Assembly (NCBI RefSeq): GCF_018070465.1
Contig: NZ_JAGPXT010000001.1
Location: 62,001 to 126,000 of the forward strand
Direction: 5' to 3'
DNA length: 64,000 bases
Source of the DNA: Micromonospora sp. C95
Lineage (GTDB): Bacteria > Actinomycetota > Actinomycetes > Mycobacteriales > Micromonosporaceae
How positions within the stretch are numbered: position 1 is the first letter of the stretch; each line of letters opens with the position of its first letter. Positions 17,191 through 25,197 of the stretch are shown here, one piece after another. The notes under the pieces were generated by a model. It searched no databases and was not told the DNA's origin. It worked only from the letters and a program-made list of their open reading frames with translations. A program made the translations under genes and the position numbers.

Positions 17191-17199
17191 ACCACGGGT

Positions 17200-17340
17200 G
17201 GCGCCGGCACCACCGGGGTCGCCGCGCTCCAGCTCGGCCGCCGCTACGTCGGTGTCGACATCAACGCCTCGTTCCACGACCAGGCGCTGAAACGGCTCCA
17301 TCCGCACCTGCCCGACTCGTCGAGCGAGGAGAGCGGATGA
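17200..17340 (+). pseudogene. C-terminal part of the interrupted amino-methyltransferase
   Basis: 47 codons including the stop encode GAGTTGVAALQLGRRYVGVD and a final helix ending LPDSSSEESG. These residues complete the DPFSGAGTTG motif that stops at 10458. Joining 10458 to 17200 keeps the frame and gives a 393-aa enzyme of normal length. The stop overlaps the ATG of the XF1762 gene (ATGA), the same coupling used by every upstream gene, which confirms this is the original operon. No start codon belongs to this fragment itself. Confidence 0.85.
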
Positions 17341-17789
17341 GCCTACGGACCGTGCCCGTCACCTTCGCCCAAGCGTGCGCGTTCGTGCACGACTGGCACC
17401 GGCACCACCGACCGCCGCGCGGACACAAATTCAGCATCGGAGCCGCCAACGAGGACGGCGTCCTGGTCGGCGTCGCCGTCGTCGGGCGTCCGGTCGCCCG
17501 GATGCTCGACGACGGCCTGACCTTGGAGGTGACCAGGGTCGCCACCGACGGCAGCCGCAACGCGAACTCGCTGCTGTACGCGGCGGCGTGGCGGGCCGCA
17601 CGAGCACTCGGCTACCGACGCCTGCTCACCTACACCCAGCAGGGCGAGTCCGGAGCCAGCCTGCGGGCGGCCGGATGGCGCATCGTCGCCACCCGCCCGC
17701 CAGCACCAGGCTGGTCCCGACCGAGCCGGCCTCGTACCGATCACGGCACAGGGCACATCGGCCGCCAGCGGTGGCACGCCCCAAGCTAA
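17337..17789 (+). CDS. XF1762 family protein
   Basis: The product is 150 aa. It matches the XF1762 family by the series FVHDWHRHHRPPRGHKFSIG, VGVAVVGRPVARMLDDG, LEVTRVATDGSRNANSLLYA and GYRRLLTYT. The fold resembles a GNAT acyltransferase, but the family's reaction is unknown. Such genes travel with DNA methylases in phages and conjugative elements. It was originally the gene after the second amino-methyltransferase, whose stop overlaps this ATG, and now heads what remains of the operon. Confidence 0.8.
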   Translation: MSLRTVPVTFAQACAFVHDWHRHHRPPRGHKFSIGAANEDGVLVGVAVVGRPVARMLDDGLTLEVTRVATDGSRNANSLLYAAAWRAARALGYRRLLTYTQQGESGASLRAAGWRIVATRPPAPGWSRPSRPRTDHGTGHIGRQRWHAPS

Positions 17790-17880
17790 GCCGTTCCCCA
17801 ACATCCCCGATGACCATTTCCGGCCGGGAGCGGCGGCGCAATCCGCCGCCCCGGCACCCGCTCGTGCAAAGGAGAAGCCT

Positions 17881-17908
17881 GTCCGGCATCCATAACCACA
17901 GGCCGGAC
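17881..17908 (+). terminator. Hairpin after the modification operon
   Basis: GTCCGGC and GCCGGAC pair around 14 nt, about 90 nt after the XF1762 stop. No T-run follows. The remaining noncoding sequence 17790-18028 shows nothing else. Confidence 0.4.
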
Positions 17909-18028
17909 ACCCTGCTCTCCGTTGCAGGCCGGCGCCTCGGTGCGTGTGGTGGCTGACAGGAGTAAGGGCTCGCAGAGCCATCGCAGCATTTTGTTGCGCC
18001 GCCTCTGAGGGCCACGCCATTCGGCGAT

Positions 18029-19482
18029 CTAGTACGGCAGCCGCCGTTCGGGATCATGGCTGAAGTTCGAGGTTGAGGCGGCGTGTGTAGTGGGATCGTC
18101 GGGCTCGGGCTTGATGCCGGCGCCGCCACTGTGACCAGCGCAAACGGTGGGCGAGGTTGCTGATCGGGCGGATGATGCTGGCGTTGATCAGACGGCGGAC
18201 TTCGTTGACCGTCAGCTTGATCAGTCCGGTGTCGGCAGGGTCGTGGCGGGCCGCGTCGGCTGCGCAGATCGCCAGGACGGCGAGGGCGGCTAACGCGAGG
18301 GTGGTGAACCGGTGCCAGGAGTCCCAGCGGCGGACCTGGTGCTGGTCCAGGCCGACCTGGCCTTTGGCGGCTTGAAAGCTCTCTTCGACGGTCCAGCGGA
18401 TCCCGGCGACGCGGACGAGTTGGGCGAGGGTGGCCGGCTTCGGAGTCCAGCAGCGGTAGAAGGCCAGCTCGCCGGTGGTGGTGTTGCGGCGGATCAGGAG
18501 GCTGTGCCGGCCTGCGTCGTCGGGGTCGGCGTCGGTGCACACGTCGTCGAGCCAGGCCCAGTCGTAGTAGCGGGGGCCCTTGGATCCGGAGCCGGCGCTG
18601 CGGCGCTGCCACGCCGTCTTGGGCAGGTTGACGGCGATGCGGTCGGCGCGGACTCTGGTCCTGCCGCCGTCGAGGGGCACCAGGTGACTGCGCGACACGG
18701 CCAGGACGTAGCCCAGCTGGTGGTGGCGCAGGTGGGCGCGGAACGCGGCGCTGTTGCCGTATGCCTCGTCCGCGGCGACCCACCCCGCGGGCACGCCGGC
18801 GTCGAGGGCGGCGGTGATCATGTCGGCGGCCAGCTCCGAACGGGTGGCGAATCCGACCTCGTCGGGCACGCCGGCGGCCTGGCACCGCGTACGGTCGTCG
18901 GTCCATGACGCCGGCAGATACACCCGTCGGTCGATCAGGGTATGCCCGTCGGAGCCGGCGTAGCCCAGGAACACCCCCACCTGGCTGTTCTCGATCCGCC
19001 CCGCCGTGCCGGTGTACTGGCGCTGCACCCCGACCGAATGCACGCCCTTCTTCAGGTCACCGGTCTCGTCCACGACCAGGACCGCATCCGGGCCACCGAA
19101 CCGGCCGACGATCAGCTGCCGCAGGTCATCACGCACGGCATCGGCGTCCCACACTGCCCGGTACAGCAGCCGCTGCATCCCGTCGGGCCGGGCGTGTCCG
19201 GCCTGCTCGGCCAACTGCCAGCACGTCTTGACCTCAAGCTCAGTCAGCAGCCCCGTCACGAACGCCGCCGCGCACCGACGCGGCTCCACCCGCCCGAACC
19301 GCCCCGCGAAACACCCGAGCACCCCGGCCATGACCCGCTCCCACAAAGCAGGGTCTACGCTGTCGCCTGCGGCCACCGCCAGATCTGATGTTGTGTCCAC
19401 AACGCACAGACGATCACGCGGTGGCCGCCTCGCGTCCACCCCACCTCACCAGCAACATCTCAAACGGCGGCTGCCGTACTAG
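18029..19482 (-). mobile_element. IS701-family insertion sequence
   Basis: Perfect 20-bp inverted repeats CTAGTACGGCAGCCGCCGTT bound one transposase gene (18029-18048 and 19463-19482). IS701 elements duplicate a 4-bp YTAR target, so the outer CTAG at each end may be the target duplication; the element proper would then be 18033-19478. The copy looks complete and lies in noncoding DNA between the XF1762 gene and the excisionase gene, so it disrupts no visible gene. Confidence 0.9.
18054..19439 (-). CDS. IS701 family transposase
   Basis: The product is 461 aa, starting at GTG 19437-19439. IS701 features are clear: DAVLVVDETGDLKKGVHSVG contains the first catalytic Asp and the DExxDxKKG signature, VGVFLGYAGSDGHTLIDRRVY follows, then ADEAYGNS, and GIRWTVEESFQAAKGQVGLD carries the final Glu of the DDE site. 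The length is normal and I see no frameshift, so it is probably active. The stop lies 21 nt inside the inner edge of the left-hand inverted repeat. Confidence 0.93.
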   Translation of the reverse strand: MDARRPPRDRLCVVDTTSDLAVAAGDSVDPALWERVMAGVLGCFAGRFGRVEPRRCAAAFVTGLLTELEVKTCWQLAEQAGHARPDGMQRLLYRAVWDADAVRDDLRQLIVGRFGGPDAVLVVDETGDLKKGVHSVGVQRQYTGTAGRIENSQVGVFLGYAGSDGHTLIDRRVYLPASWTDDRTRCQAAGVPDEVGFATRSELAADMITAALDAGVPAGWVAADEAYGNSAAFRAHLRHHQLGYVLAVSRSHLVPLDGGRTRVRADRIAVNLPKTAWQRRSAGSGSKGPRYYDWAWLDDVCTDADPDDAGRHSLLIRRNTTTGELAFYRCWTPKPATLAQLVRVAGIRWTVEESFQAAKGQVGLDQHQVRRWDSWHRFTTLALAALAVLAICAADAARHDPADTGLIKLTVNEVRRLINASIIRPISNLAHRLRWSQWRRRHQARARRSHYTRRLNLELQP

Positions 19483-19703
19483 CCGGCGGGGCGCGCGAAC
19501 AACCTCGCCTCGTCACCACTACCTCGGCCCCACCAGAACGGGACAGCCATCACCTCCGACGTCGACTCACACCGTGCCGGTACGCGATCGCGCCAATGGA
19601 CGCCAGCACAGCCCGCTACCGATGACACGACGCCTGTGAACCGAGCAGCAGTTCGTCTCAGTTGCTCAACGCCCCTCTACAACCCATGTCAGGAGTAATC
19701 ACC

Positions 19704-20066
19704 GTGACCAGCCACAACAGCGACCCTCGCAGGGCTTTCCCTACGACCGGCAGCGGTAGGCAGGTGTGGACCGAGGAACGAATCCGTGCTCTCGGCGCGA
19801 TCACCGACCTACCCACCGCCGGCCGCATCTTCGGCCTCGGCCGGGCCCTGTCCTACGAACTCGCCCGCACCGGCGACTTCCCCGTTGCCGTCATCCGCGC
19901 CGGCACCCGATACAAGGTGCCCGTGGCCGGCATCCTCACCGCCCTCGGCCTACAGCCGTCCCTGGGCGACTTGACGCCGGGCGGCATGCCAAGCGTCGAT
20001 CACCAGCGGGAAATCAGCAGCATCGACCCGCCGCACAGCGGCGGCGACGGAAAGGCCGAACCGTGA
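19704..20066 (+). CDS. Excisionase-like helix-turn-helix protein
   Basis: The product is 120 aa from GTG 19704, with AGGAG 9 nt upstream; an in-frame ATG at 19686 is the alternative. Residues about 20-80 look like a winged helix of the excisionase/MerR-like type (TAGRIFGLGRALSYELARTG, then VIRAGTRYKVPVAGILTALG). It overlaps the integrase start by 4 nt, so the two are made together. It probably sets the direction of recombination of the large element. Confidence 0.8.
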   Translation: MTSHNSDPRRAFPTTGSGRQVWTEERIRALGAITDLPTAGRIFGLGRALSYELARTGDFPVAVIRAGTRYKVPVAGILTALGLQPSLGDLTPGGMPSVDHQREISSIDPPHSGGDGKAEP

Positions 20067-21538
20067 CCCGCGCCCGCAGCCCCGAAGGGGCACTCACCAA
20101 ACGCTGCACCTGCACCGACCCCGACACCGGCAAGCGGCTCGGCAGCCGGTGCCCGAAACTCCGCCGCCCCGGCGGCGGCTGGCACCCCACCCACGGCGTG
20201 TGGGGCTACCAGGTCGAACTACCCATCCGGCCCGCGCAGCCCCGCCGACAGCTACGCCGCTCCGGCTTCGACAGCCGCGACGCCGCCACCACCGAACTGC
20301 GTCACGCCCGCGCGCTACTCGACCTCGCCGACGGCGACCACCACCTCGCCGTGCAGGTCGGAGATCTGCTCCACGCCTGCCGGCCCGGCACACCGCTGCC
20401 CGACCGCGACACGATCGCCGCCCGCATCCGCGCCGGTGTGCCCGCATCCGTACCCACCACCACCGGCGAATACCTCACCGGATGGCTGCAGGGACGGCGT
20501 GGACTCGCGGAAAAGACCACTCGCGGCTACTCCGACCACATCCGCCAGTACCTGATTCCCCACCTCGGGAAGGTTCCCATCCAGAGCCTGCGCACCGGCC
20601 ACATCGAGGCCATGTTCACCGCGATCGGCCGCCAGCAGGACGACATCCGCGCCGCCCGCGGCAGCACCGACCCCGCGACACGGGCGAAGGTCAGGGGCGT
20701 GCGGCCGATGAAAGCGGCCAGCATCCAACGCCTCTACGCCACCCTGCGCAAGGCCCTCAACGACGCGGTCGTCCGAGCCAAGCTGATCCCCACCAACCCC
20801 GCCCTCGGCGTTGAACTACCCGCCGCCCGCCGCCCCAAGGCACGGGTATGGACCACCAAAGCGGTCGAGCACTGGCAGGCCACAGGGCAGCGCCCCAGCC
20901 CGGTGATGGTGTGGATGCCCGCACAGGCCGGACGCTTCCTCGACCGCGCGGAGCGCCACGACATCGTCCTCTACGCCATGTTTCTGCTGATCCTGCATCG
21001 AGGTCTGCGCCGTGGGGAGGCGTGCGGGCTACGCGACCACGACGTCGACCTCGACGCCGGGTACCTCACCGTCGTCCAACAGATCACCACCGTCGGCTAC
21101 ACACCCGTCACCCGTCACGTCAAAAGCGACGCCGGGGATCGCGTGATCCCCCTCGGTCCGAAAACCATCGCCGTTCTACGCGACTACCTCGAGATGCGCC
21201 AACGCTGGCAGGCCGTCAGCGGCGACGAGTGGCCCGACAGCGGCTTGTTCTTCGTCCGCCCCGATGGCCAGCCGTGGCATCCCCAAACCATCAGCGACCG
21301 CTTCGACCACCTCATCGCCAAAGCCGGGCTACCGCCCGTACGGCTACACGACCTACGCCACTGCGCCGCCACCTACCTGCGCCACGGCGGCGCCGACATG
21401 AAAGAAGTCCAGGAAACCCTCGGCCACTCCACCATCAGCCTCACCTCCGACACCTACACCAGCGTCATCATCGAACTCGAACGCGGCACCGCCGACGCCG
21501 CCGCCGACCTCATCCCCCGCAACGACAGCGCGGCATAG
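20063..21538 (+). CDS. Tyrosine integrase of the conjugative element
   Basis: The product is 491 aa from GTG 20063, overlapping the excisionase stop. An arm-binding region with a Cys-rich start (RCTCTDPDTGKRLGSRCPKL) and a SAM-like core-binding domain (residues about 135-250) precede the catalytic domain. The active site is complete: HRGLRRGEACGL (about residue 311), a central Lys in HVKSDAGDRVIPL, VRLHDLRHCAATYL (about 427), LGHSTISLTSDTYTSV with the Tyr near 463. It is the last gene before an unrelated chromosomal-type operon, so the element's right attachment site should lie just downstream. I see no tRNA sequence there. Confidence 0.92.
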   Translation: MTRARSPEGALTKRCTCTDPDTGKRLGSRCPKLRRPGGGWHPTHGVWGYQVELPIRPAQPRRQLRRSGFDSRDAATTELRHARALLDLADGDHHLAVQVGDLLHACRPGTPLPDRDTIAARIRAGVPASVPTTTGEYLTGWLQGRRGLAEKTTRGYSDHIRQYLIPHLGKVPIQSLRTGHIEAMFTAIGRQQDDIRAARGSTDPATRAKVRGVRPMKAASIQRLYATLRKALNDAVVRAKLIPTNPALGVELPAARRPKARVWTTKAVEHWQATGQRPSPVMVWMPAQAGRFLDRAERHDIVLYAMFLLILHRGLRRGEACGLRDHDVDLDAGYLTVVQQITTVGYTPVTRHVKSDAGDRVIPLGPKTIAVLRDYLEMRQRWQAVSGDEWPDSGLFFVRPDGQPWHPQTISDRFDHLIAKAGLPPVRLHDLRHCAATYLRHGGADMKEVQETLGHSTISLTSDTYTSVIIELERGTADAAADLIPRNDSAA

Positions 21539-21555
21539 CCCACAAGGCACAGCGC

Positions 21556-21574
21556 ACCCCCCGTCGGGGGAGCC
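21556..21574 (+). terminator. Small hairpin after the integrase gene
   Basis: CCCCC and GGGGG pair closely about 20 nt after the integrase stop, followed by GC-rich sequence to 21721 with no gene. This interval (21539-21721) must contain or adjoin the element's right end, but I could not identify an attachment core. Confidence 0.3.
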
Positions 21575-21721
21575 GGAAGCCGGGCGCCGTCGTGGCGGCA
21601 GGTGCCGACCGGGCCGGCGGCGCAGCCACGGTGGTGGCGGTGGCCAGCACAACACCCGCCACCACCGCAGTGCCGAGCGCGGGTGGCCTTGCGACGAAGT
21701 AGGGCATAGACGGGCTTCGGG

Positions 21722-22474
21722 TCACTGTTCTCGCTCCGCATATCCGTCGCCGGGCTCAGTGAGTGTGAGGCGACGGCACAGCGCATGGCTGGCAGTGGCG
21801 GCTCGGGTGTAGCCGAGGAGTTGTCCGGCGGCGAGGACGTGCAGGGTGTCGGCGATCTTCGCGGCGACGCCGGCGTGCGGGAGCGCGGCGAGGACAGTCA
21901 CGCCTCGGGCTGGAAGGTCTCGCAGCACGGTGATGATTTGATCGGCCGCGGTGGGGGCGAGACCTTCGATCGGCTCGTCCGCCAGCAGCAGTCGCGGTGC
22001 GGTGCGTAGCGCGCATGCGGTGGTAAGCATCTGCTGCTCACCATTGGATAGCTGCGCCGCACGGTGGCTCATGCGCGCGGTCAATGGTGGGAACAGTTCC
22101 AGAACGTCTTCCACTGTCCACGCCCGGCCGCGTTGCGGTCGGATCGAGGCGAGATGCTCGGCTACGGTCAGGGACTGCGTCAGCCGGTGTCGCTGTGGGG
22201 CGAGCGCGACGCCGGCGCGGGCGGCAGCATCTGATGGCCAGCCGGTCACCGGTCGACCGTCGAGATAGATGGCACCGGCGGTGGGCTGCAGGTGGCCGGC
22301 GATGGTGCGCAGCAGGGTCGTCTTACCGGCCCCTGGGGAGCCGATGACCGCATGCACTGCGGGGCTGGGCAGGTGGAGGGTGACGCCGTGCAGGGCTGGA
22401 GCGCCCCCCGCGTAGCTGACGGTGAGGTCACGCACAAGCAGCACGCTGCTCGTCGGGCCATCCAAGCGCGGCAT
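21722..22474 (-). CDS. ABC transporter ATPase, LivF-like
   Basis: The product is 250 aa. The Walker A motif is GSPGAGKTT, the Q-loop LAPQRHRL, the signature AQLSNGEQQML and Walker B RLLLADEP. The signature NGEQQ and overall order match LivF-type ATPases of branched-chain amino acid importers. It is the last gene of the long minus-strand operon; its ATG overlaps the stop of the regulator before it by 1 nt. The operon already encodes a fused LivG-LivF ATPase, so this is a third ATPase domain and may replace one half of the pair. Ligand unknown. Confidence 0.88.
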   Translation of the reverse strand: MPRLDGPTSSVLLVRDLTVSYAGGAPALHGVTLHLPSPAVHAVIGSPGAGKTTLLRTIAGHLQPTAGAIYLDGRPVTGWPSDAAARAGVALAPQRHRLTQSLTVAEHLASIRPQRGRAWTVEDVLELFPPLTARMSHRAAQLSNGEQQMLTTACALRTAPRLLLADEPIEGLAPTAADQIITVLRDLPARGVTVLAALPHAGVAAKIADTLHVLAAGQLLGYTRAATASHALCRRLTLTEPGDGYAEREQ

Positions 22475-22935
22475 TACTGCGCCTTACCGGGTGGCAATCG
22501 TGCTGCTCTGCCACTGCGTGTTACTGCCGTCAGGGTCTGCTCGCCCTGCTCGGTGAGCGCGACGGTGAGTGCGCGCTGATGCGGGATCTGTTCCAGAATT
22601 CCTTCGGCCAGGAGCAGGTTCAGGTTGTCACGCACGGTGCTTGTGGTCAGGGCGGGGACAGCTTCCGCGAGGCTTCGGACGGTCCAGTGGCGTCGTGTGT
22701 CGGCGAGCAGGGTGTCGTAGATGAGGCGGCGGGCGCGGGTCAGGCGACGTACGAGTTGCCCGGCCCTCGTCTGTCCCCTCTGCGCTGCGCCGCTGGTCGC
22801 CGGACTCCTTCTGCCGGAGGTGCCGCCGGTGACGTGTCCCGGCGCGCGGACGGCGGCCGGGACCACCCTGTCTGCCTCTCTAGCACTGGTGTGTGGCTCC
22901 GTCCGGCTGACGCGGGCTGCCTGCGGCGTGCTCAT
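22474..22935 (-). CDS. Winged-helix DNA-binding protein
   Basis: The product is 153 aa from ATG 22933-22935. Residues about 65-140 form a winged helix (RRLIYDTLLADTRRHWTVRS, ALTTSTVRDNLNLLLAEGIL, ALTVALTEQGEQTL). The first 60 residues are polar and probably disordered. It overlaps the lipoprotein gene upstream by 4 nt and the ATPase downstream by 1 nt. As a cotranscribed regulator it may control the operon itself. Confidence 0.65.
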   Translation of the reverse strand: MSTPQAARVSRTEPHTSAREADRVVPAAVRAPGHVTGGTSGRRSPATSGAAQRGQTRAGQLVRRLTRARRLIYDTLLADTRRHWTVRSLAEAVPALTTSTVRDNLNLLLAEGILEQIPHQRALTVALTEQGEQTLTAVTRSGRAARLPPGKAQ

Positions 22936-23837
22936 CGAACCTTCGATCCTGTTGTGGAGGGCAGGTCGTGGTCCGTGGCGGTGCGGCCTCGGGTGAGGAC
23001 GAGCACGAACTTGAACAGTCCGGGCCGGGGACCCTCGACCTGCTCTGCCGCGGACAGCAGTTCGCCCGTGACCGGGTCGATGATCAGCGTTGACGTGGAG
23101 CGGTCGGCGACCGCTTGGAAGGACATGCCTGTGCGGCCGGCGAGGTCGGTCGTCGTTCCCCGGTAGGTGATGCCGGGTACCGCGGCGAGGACTTTCAGGG
23201 TGGCGGCGCGCTGCTGCTGGTCGAGGTAGGAGTCGGTCGCGAGTCTGACGACGCTGTCGACGAGCAGTCTCGGGTAGGCGGGTTCGGCGGCCAGCTCGGG
23301 TGGCACCAGATGTGCGATCAGGGTGTCCGCGTCGGTGGGGAACGTCTCGGGTAGGGGTGGGTGCAGTTCTCCTGGCCGGTAGCGGATGGTTCTCGGCTCG
23401 GCGTTGTCGAACAGACTCCGTTCGTCGCGGGTGGGCTGGCGGTTGACGCCTCGCAGGTCGGGTGCGGTGCGGATGACGTCTCGACCGGAGTGGTTCCCGG
23501 TGTGCCGCCACCGCCGCAGGTCGGTGCGGACGATGGTGTTGGTCGCACGGTTCCAGGTCTGGGTGTGCAGGTGTTCGTAGGGCAGCCTGGTGATGCTGTC
23601 GCCCTGTGTACCGCGGAGGGTTTCGGCGAGGACCGTGAGTCGCCGCGGCGCGGTGAGCTCGGCACCGGTGACGGTCTGGGCCTGTGGGTGGGCTGGCGGC
23701 GTCGCGGTGGCCGCAGTGCCGGTCGCGTCTGGTCGTGTGGCGGCGGCGTCAGGTCCGGACTGGCACGCGGCGAGCAGGACGACCGCGCCGCCGACCAGCG
23801 TGGTGAGCAGATTGCGGGCCATGGGAGTCAGGTTCAT
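22932..23837 (-). CDS. CU044_5270-like lipoprotein
   Basis: The product is 301 aa from ATG 23835-23837; an in-frame ATG at 23820-23822 is the alternative. The signal ends in a lipobox VVLLAAC, so the protein should be lipid-anchored outside the membrane. The C-terminal half matches the CU044_5270 family: LKVLAAVPGITYRGTTTDLA, SFQAVADRSTSTLIIDPVTG and ELLSAAEQ. The same family is carried by the insertion at 12068 beside a sigma factor; here no sigma factor is adjacent. It may be an extracellular sensor or ligand-binding accessory of the transporter; that is inference. Confidence 0.75.
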   Translation of the reverse strand: MNLTPMARNLLTTLVGGAVVLLAACQSGPDAAATRPDATGTAATATPPAHPQAQTVTGAELTAPRRLTVLAETLRGTQGDSITRLPYEHLHTQTWNRATNTIVRTDLRRWRHTGNHSGRDVIRTAPDLRGVNRQPTRDERSLFDNAEPRTIRYRPGELHPPLPETFPTDADTLIAHLVPPELAAEPAYPRLLVDSVVRLATDSYLDQQQRAATLKVLAAVPGITYRGTTTDLAGRTGMSFQAVADRSTSTLIIDPVTGELLSAAEQVEGPRPGLFKFVLVLTRGRTATDHDLPSTTGSKVR

Positions 23838-23850
23838 GGTGGCCGGCGGT

Positions 23851-24609
23851 TCAGGCGGCCTTGTGGGCGTGGATGAACTGGCGCTCGTAGGACGCCAGGA
23901 GCACGCCGGGGTCGGCCATGAGCGTGCCAAACCGGTCGATGTCGCTGTCGGTGAGTCCGGTCAGGGTGGGGCGTAGGTGCGTGACGATGTCCGCGAGGAG
24001 ACGGCATCCGGGACCGCCCCCGGTCCAGGTCTCGATGCCGGTGTGCACGCAGTGCCCCGCCATACCGGATTCCAGCAGCAGCGTCTCGATGTCGCTGGTC
24101 CAGGTCCCCGCGCCGTCTGAGCCCACAAGAGCCCTGCGCACGTGGTGCATGACGTCGCTGATCAGGTCGGCGTCCTCGGCGCCGGGTGCCCGGTAGATCC
24201 GAGGCGGGGTGGGCGTGATGGTGGCCAGGGCGAGCGTGCCGCCGGGCCGGAGCCGGGCGATCATCTGCTGGACCACGTCGACCGGATCGCGGAGAGGACC
24301 GTGCCAGCGGGCCACGATGTGGTCGTAGCTGTCGGTCGTGCCGGGCAGCAAGTCGCGGTTCGGGTCTCGCCGATAGATGTCGATGATGTGGGTGGGGGCG
24401 AGGTGGCTGGTGTCGGCGTCGACGGCGGTGACCGACCCGTCCGGGCCGACGAGCGTGGCGAGGTGGGCGGTGATCTCACCGGGGCCGGCGCCGACCTCCA
24501 GCACAGCCTGGCCGGGTGTGATGTCGAGCCGGTCCAGGTTGGTGCGGATGGTCGAGTCGAGAAGCTGGTGCGTCGGCCCCAGGCGTGCGGGCAGTGATGT
24601 TGGGGTCAT
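23851..24609 (-). CDS. Class I SAM-dependent methyltransferase
   Basis: The product is 252 aa. The SAM-binding motif is VLEVGAGPGEITAHLATLVG (about residues 36-55), followed by VTAVDADTSHLAP, with LRPGGTLALATITPTPPRIY as motif III. It resembles small-molecule methyltransferases rather than DNA enzymes. It is paired in the operon with a second SAM methyltransferase (28631-29443) of similar plan; both end in a DPG/DPE-ML/VLLxxY-type segment (GTLMADPGVLLASYERQFIH here). Substrate unknown. Confidence 0.85.
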   Translation of the reverse strand: MTPTSLPARLGPTHQLLDSTIRTNLDRLDITPGQAVLEVGAGPGEITAHLATLVGPDGSVTAVDADTSHLAPTHIIDIYRRDPNRDLLPGTTDSYDHIVARWHGPLRDPVDVVQQMIARLRPGGTLALATITPTPPRIYRAPGAEDADLISDVMHHVRRALVGSDGAGTWTSDIETLLLESGMAGHCVHTGIETWTGGGPGCRLLADIVTHLRPTLTGLTDSDIDRFGTLMADPGVLLASYERQFIHAHKAA

Positions 24610-24660
24610 GGGTTCCCTCCGGGCGTGCGTCGCGGGTCAGGACTGATAGGCGTGGCAGTG

Positions 24661-25197
24661 TCAGCGAAGCTCGACGGTGTCGGGGTGATGGACGAGGACG
24701 TGGTCGATGAGGCGGATCAGGTGCTGGCGGATGTCGGCGCGGGTGGATCGGTGCCAGCGTTGGTAGGTGATCAGTGGTCGGGCCGCCGAGGTGCGGCGGT
24801 CGTGGGCGGCGGCCGAGCCGACGACGAGGGCTTCCAGGTACTCGGCGTCGTGGCGGGTGAGGCAGAAGCAGACGTAGAAGCGACGCCTGGTGGTGGCGGG
24901 GTAGGGCTGGAGGAGTTGCCAGCAGGTGGTGCAGCGGGCCAGGTCGGTGAGCAGCCACAGGCTGGTGTCGTCGTCGGGGAAGCCACCGCCGGTACGCGCG
25001 TAATCGTGGTGGGTGGGGTGGTTGGCGACGATGTTCGGGTTCTCGTCGCCAACCACCCGCTGCCGTCCGCCCTGCCGGAGGCTGCTGGGCGGGCGGCGGT
25101 GTCCACCCGACACGGCCGGGCCGGCGGGCCGGGTGAACCACGGCGCAGGCACGCAGGTCGCCTCGCCGCTTCGGTGGGAATCAGGGGTCGGGTTCAT
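24661..25197 (-). CDS. Cys-rich hypothetical protein
   Basis: The product is 178 aa, coupled to the fused ATPase gene by ATGA. I do not recognise the family. The central part has a Cys pair (RCTTCWQLL) followed 18 residues later by FYVCFCLTRH, which could bind zinc. The last third is helical (RADIRQHLIRLIDHVLVHHP). The first 70 residues are low-complexity and basic. Nothing shows an enzymatic motif. Its place between a transporter ATPase and a methyltransferase suggests a role in the same process. Confidence 0.5.
   Translation of the reverse strand: MNPTPDSHRSGEATCVPAPWFTRPAGPAVSGGHRRPPSSLRQGGRQRVVGDENPNIVANHPTHHDYARTGGGFPDDDTSLWLLTDLARCTTCWQLLQPYPATTRRRFYVCFCLTRHDAEYLEALVVGSAAAHDRRTSAARPLITYQRWHRSTRADIRQHLIRLIDHVLVHHPDTVELR

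Larger units (their letters stand above)
10459..17199. mobile_element. 6.7 kb tyrosine-recombinase transposon-like insertion
   Basis: The ends are fixed by the split methylase gene. Just inside are near-perfect inverted repeats ACGCACACATTCCA (10462-10475) and, inverted, ACGCACACGTTCCA (17177-17190), 13 of 14 matching. Three asymmetric bases on the left and nine on the right lie between repeat and gene, which suits tyrosine-recombinase coupling sequences rather than a DDE target duplication. The right end encodes recombinase-XRE-recombinase; the left carries an ECF sigma factor, a CU044_5270 protein, an I36 inhibitor and a decayed gene. The plan resembles Tn554-type elements (TnpA, TnpB, TnpC), but the accessory protein is XRE-like. 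Boundaries are certain to a few bases. Confidence 0.8.

Noticed and set aside
20063-21721. tRNA attachment site after the integrase
   Set aside because: I searched by eye for a T-arm-like GGTTCGA sequence and found none in 21539-21721.
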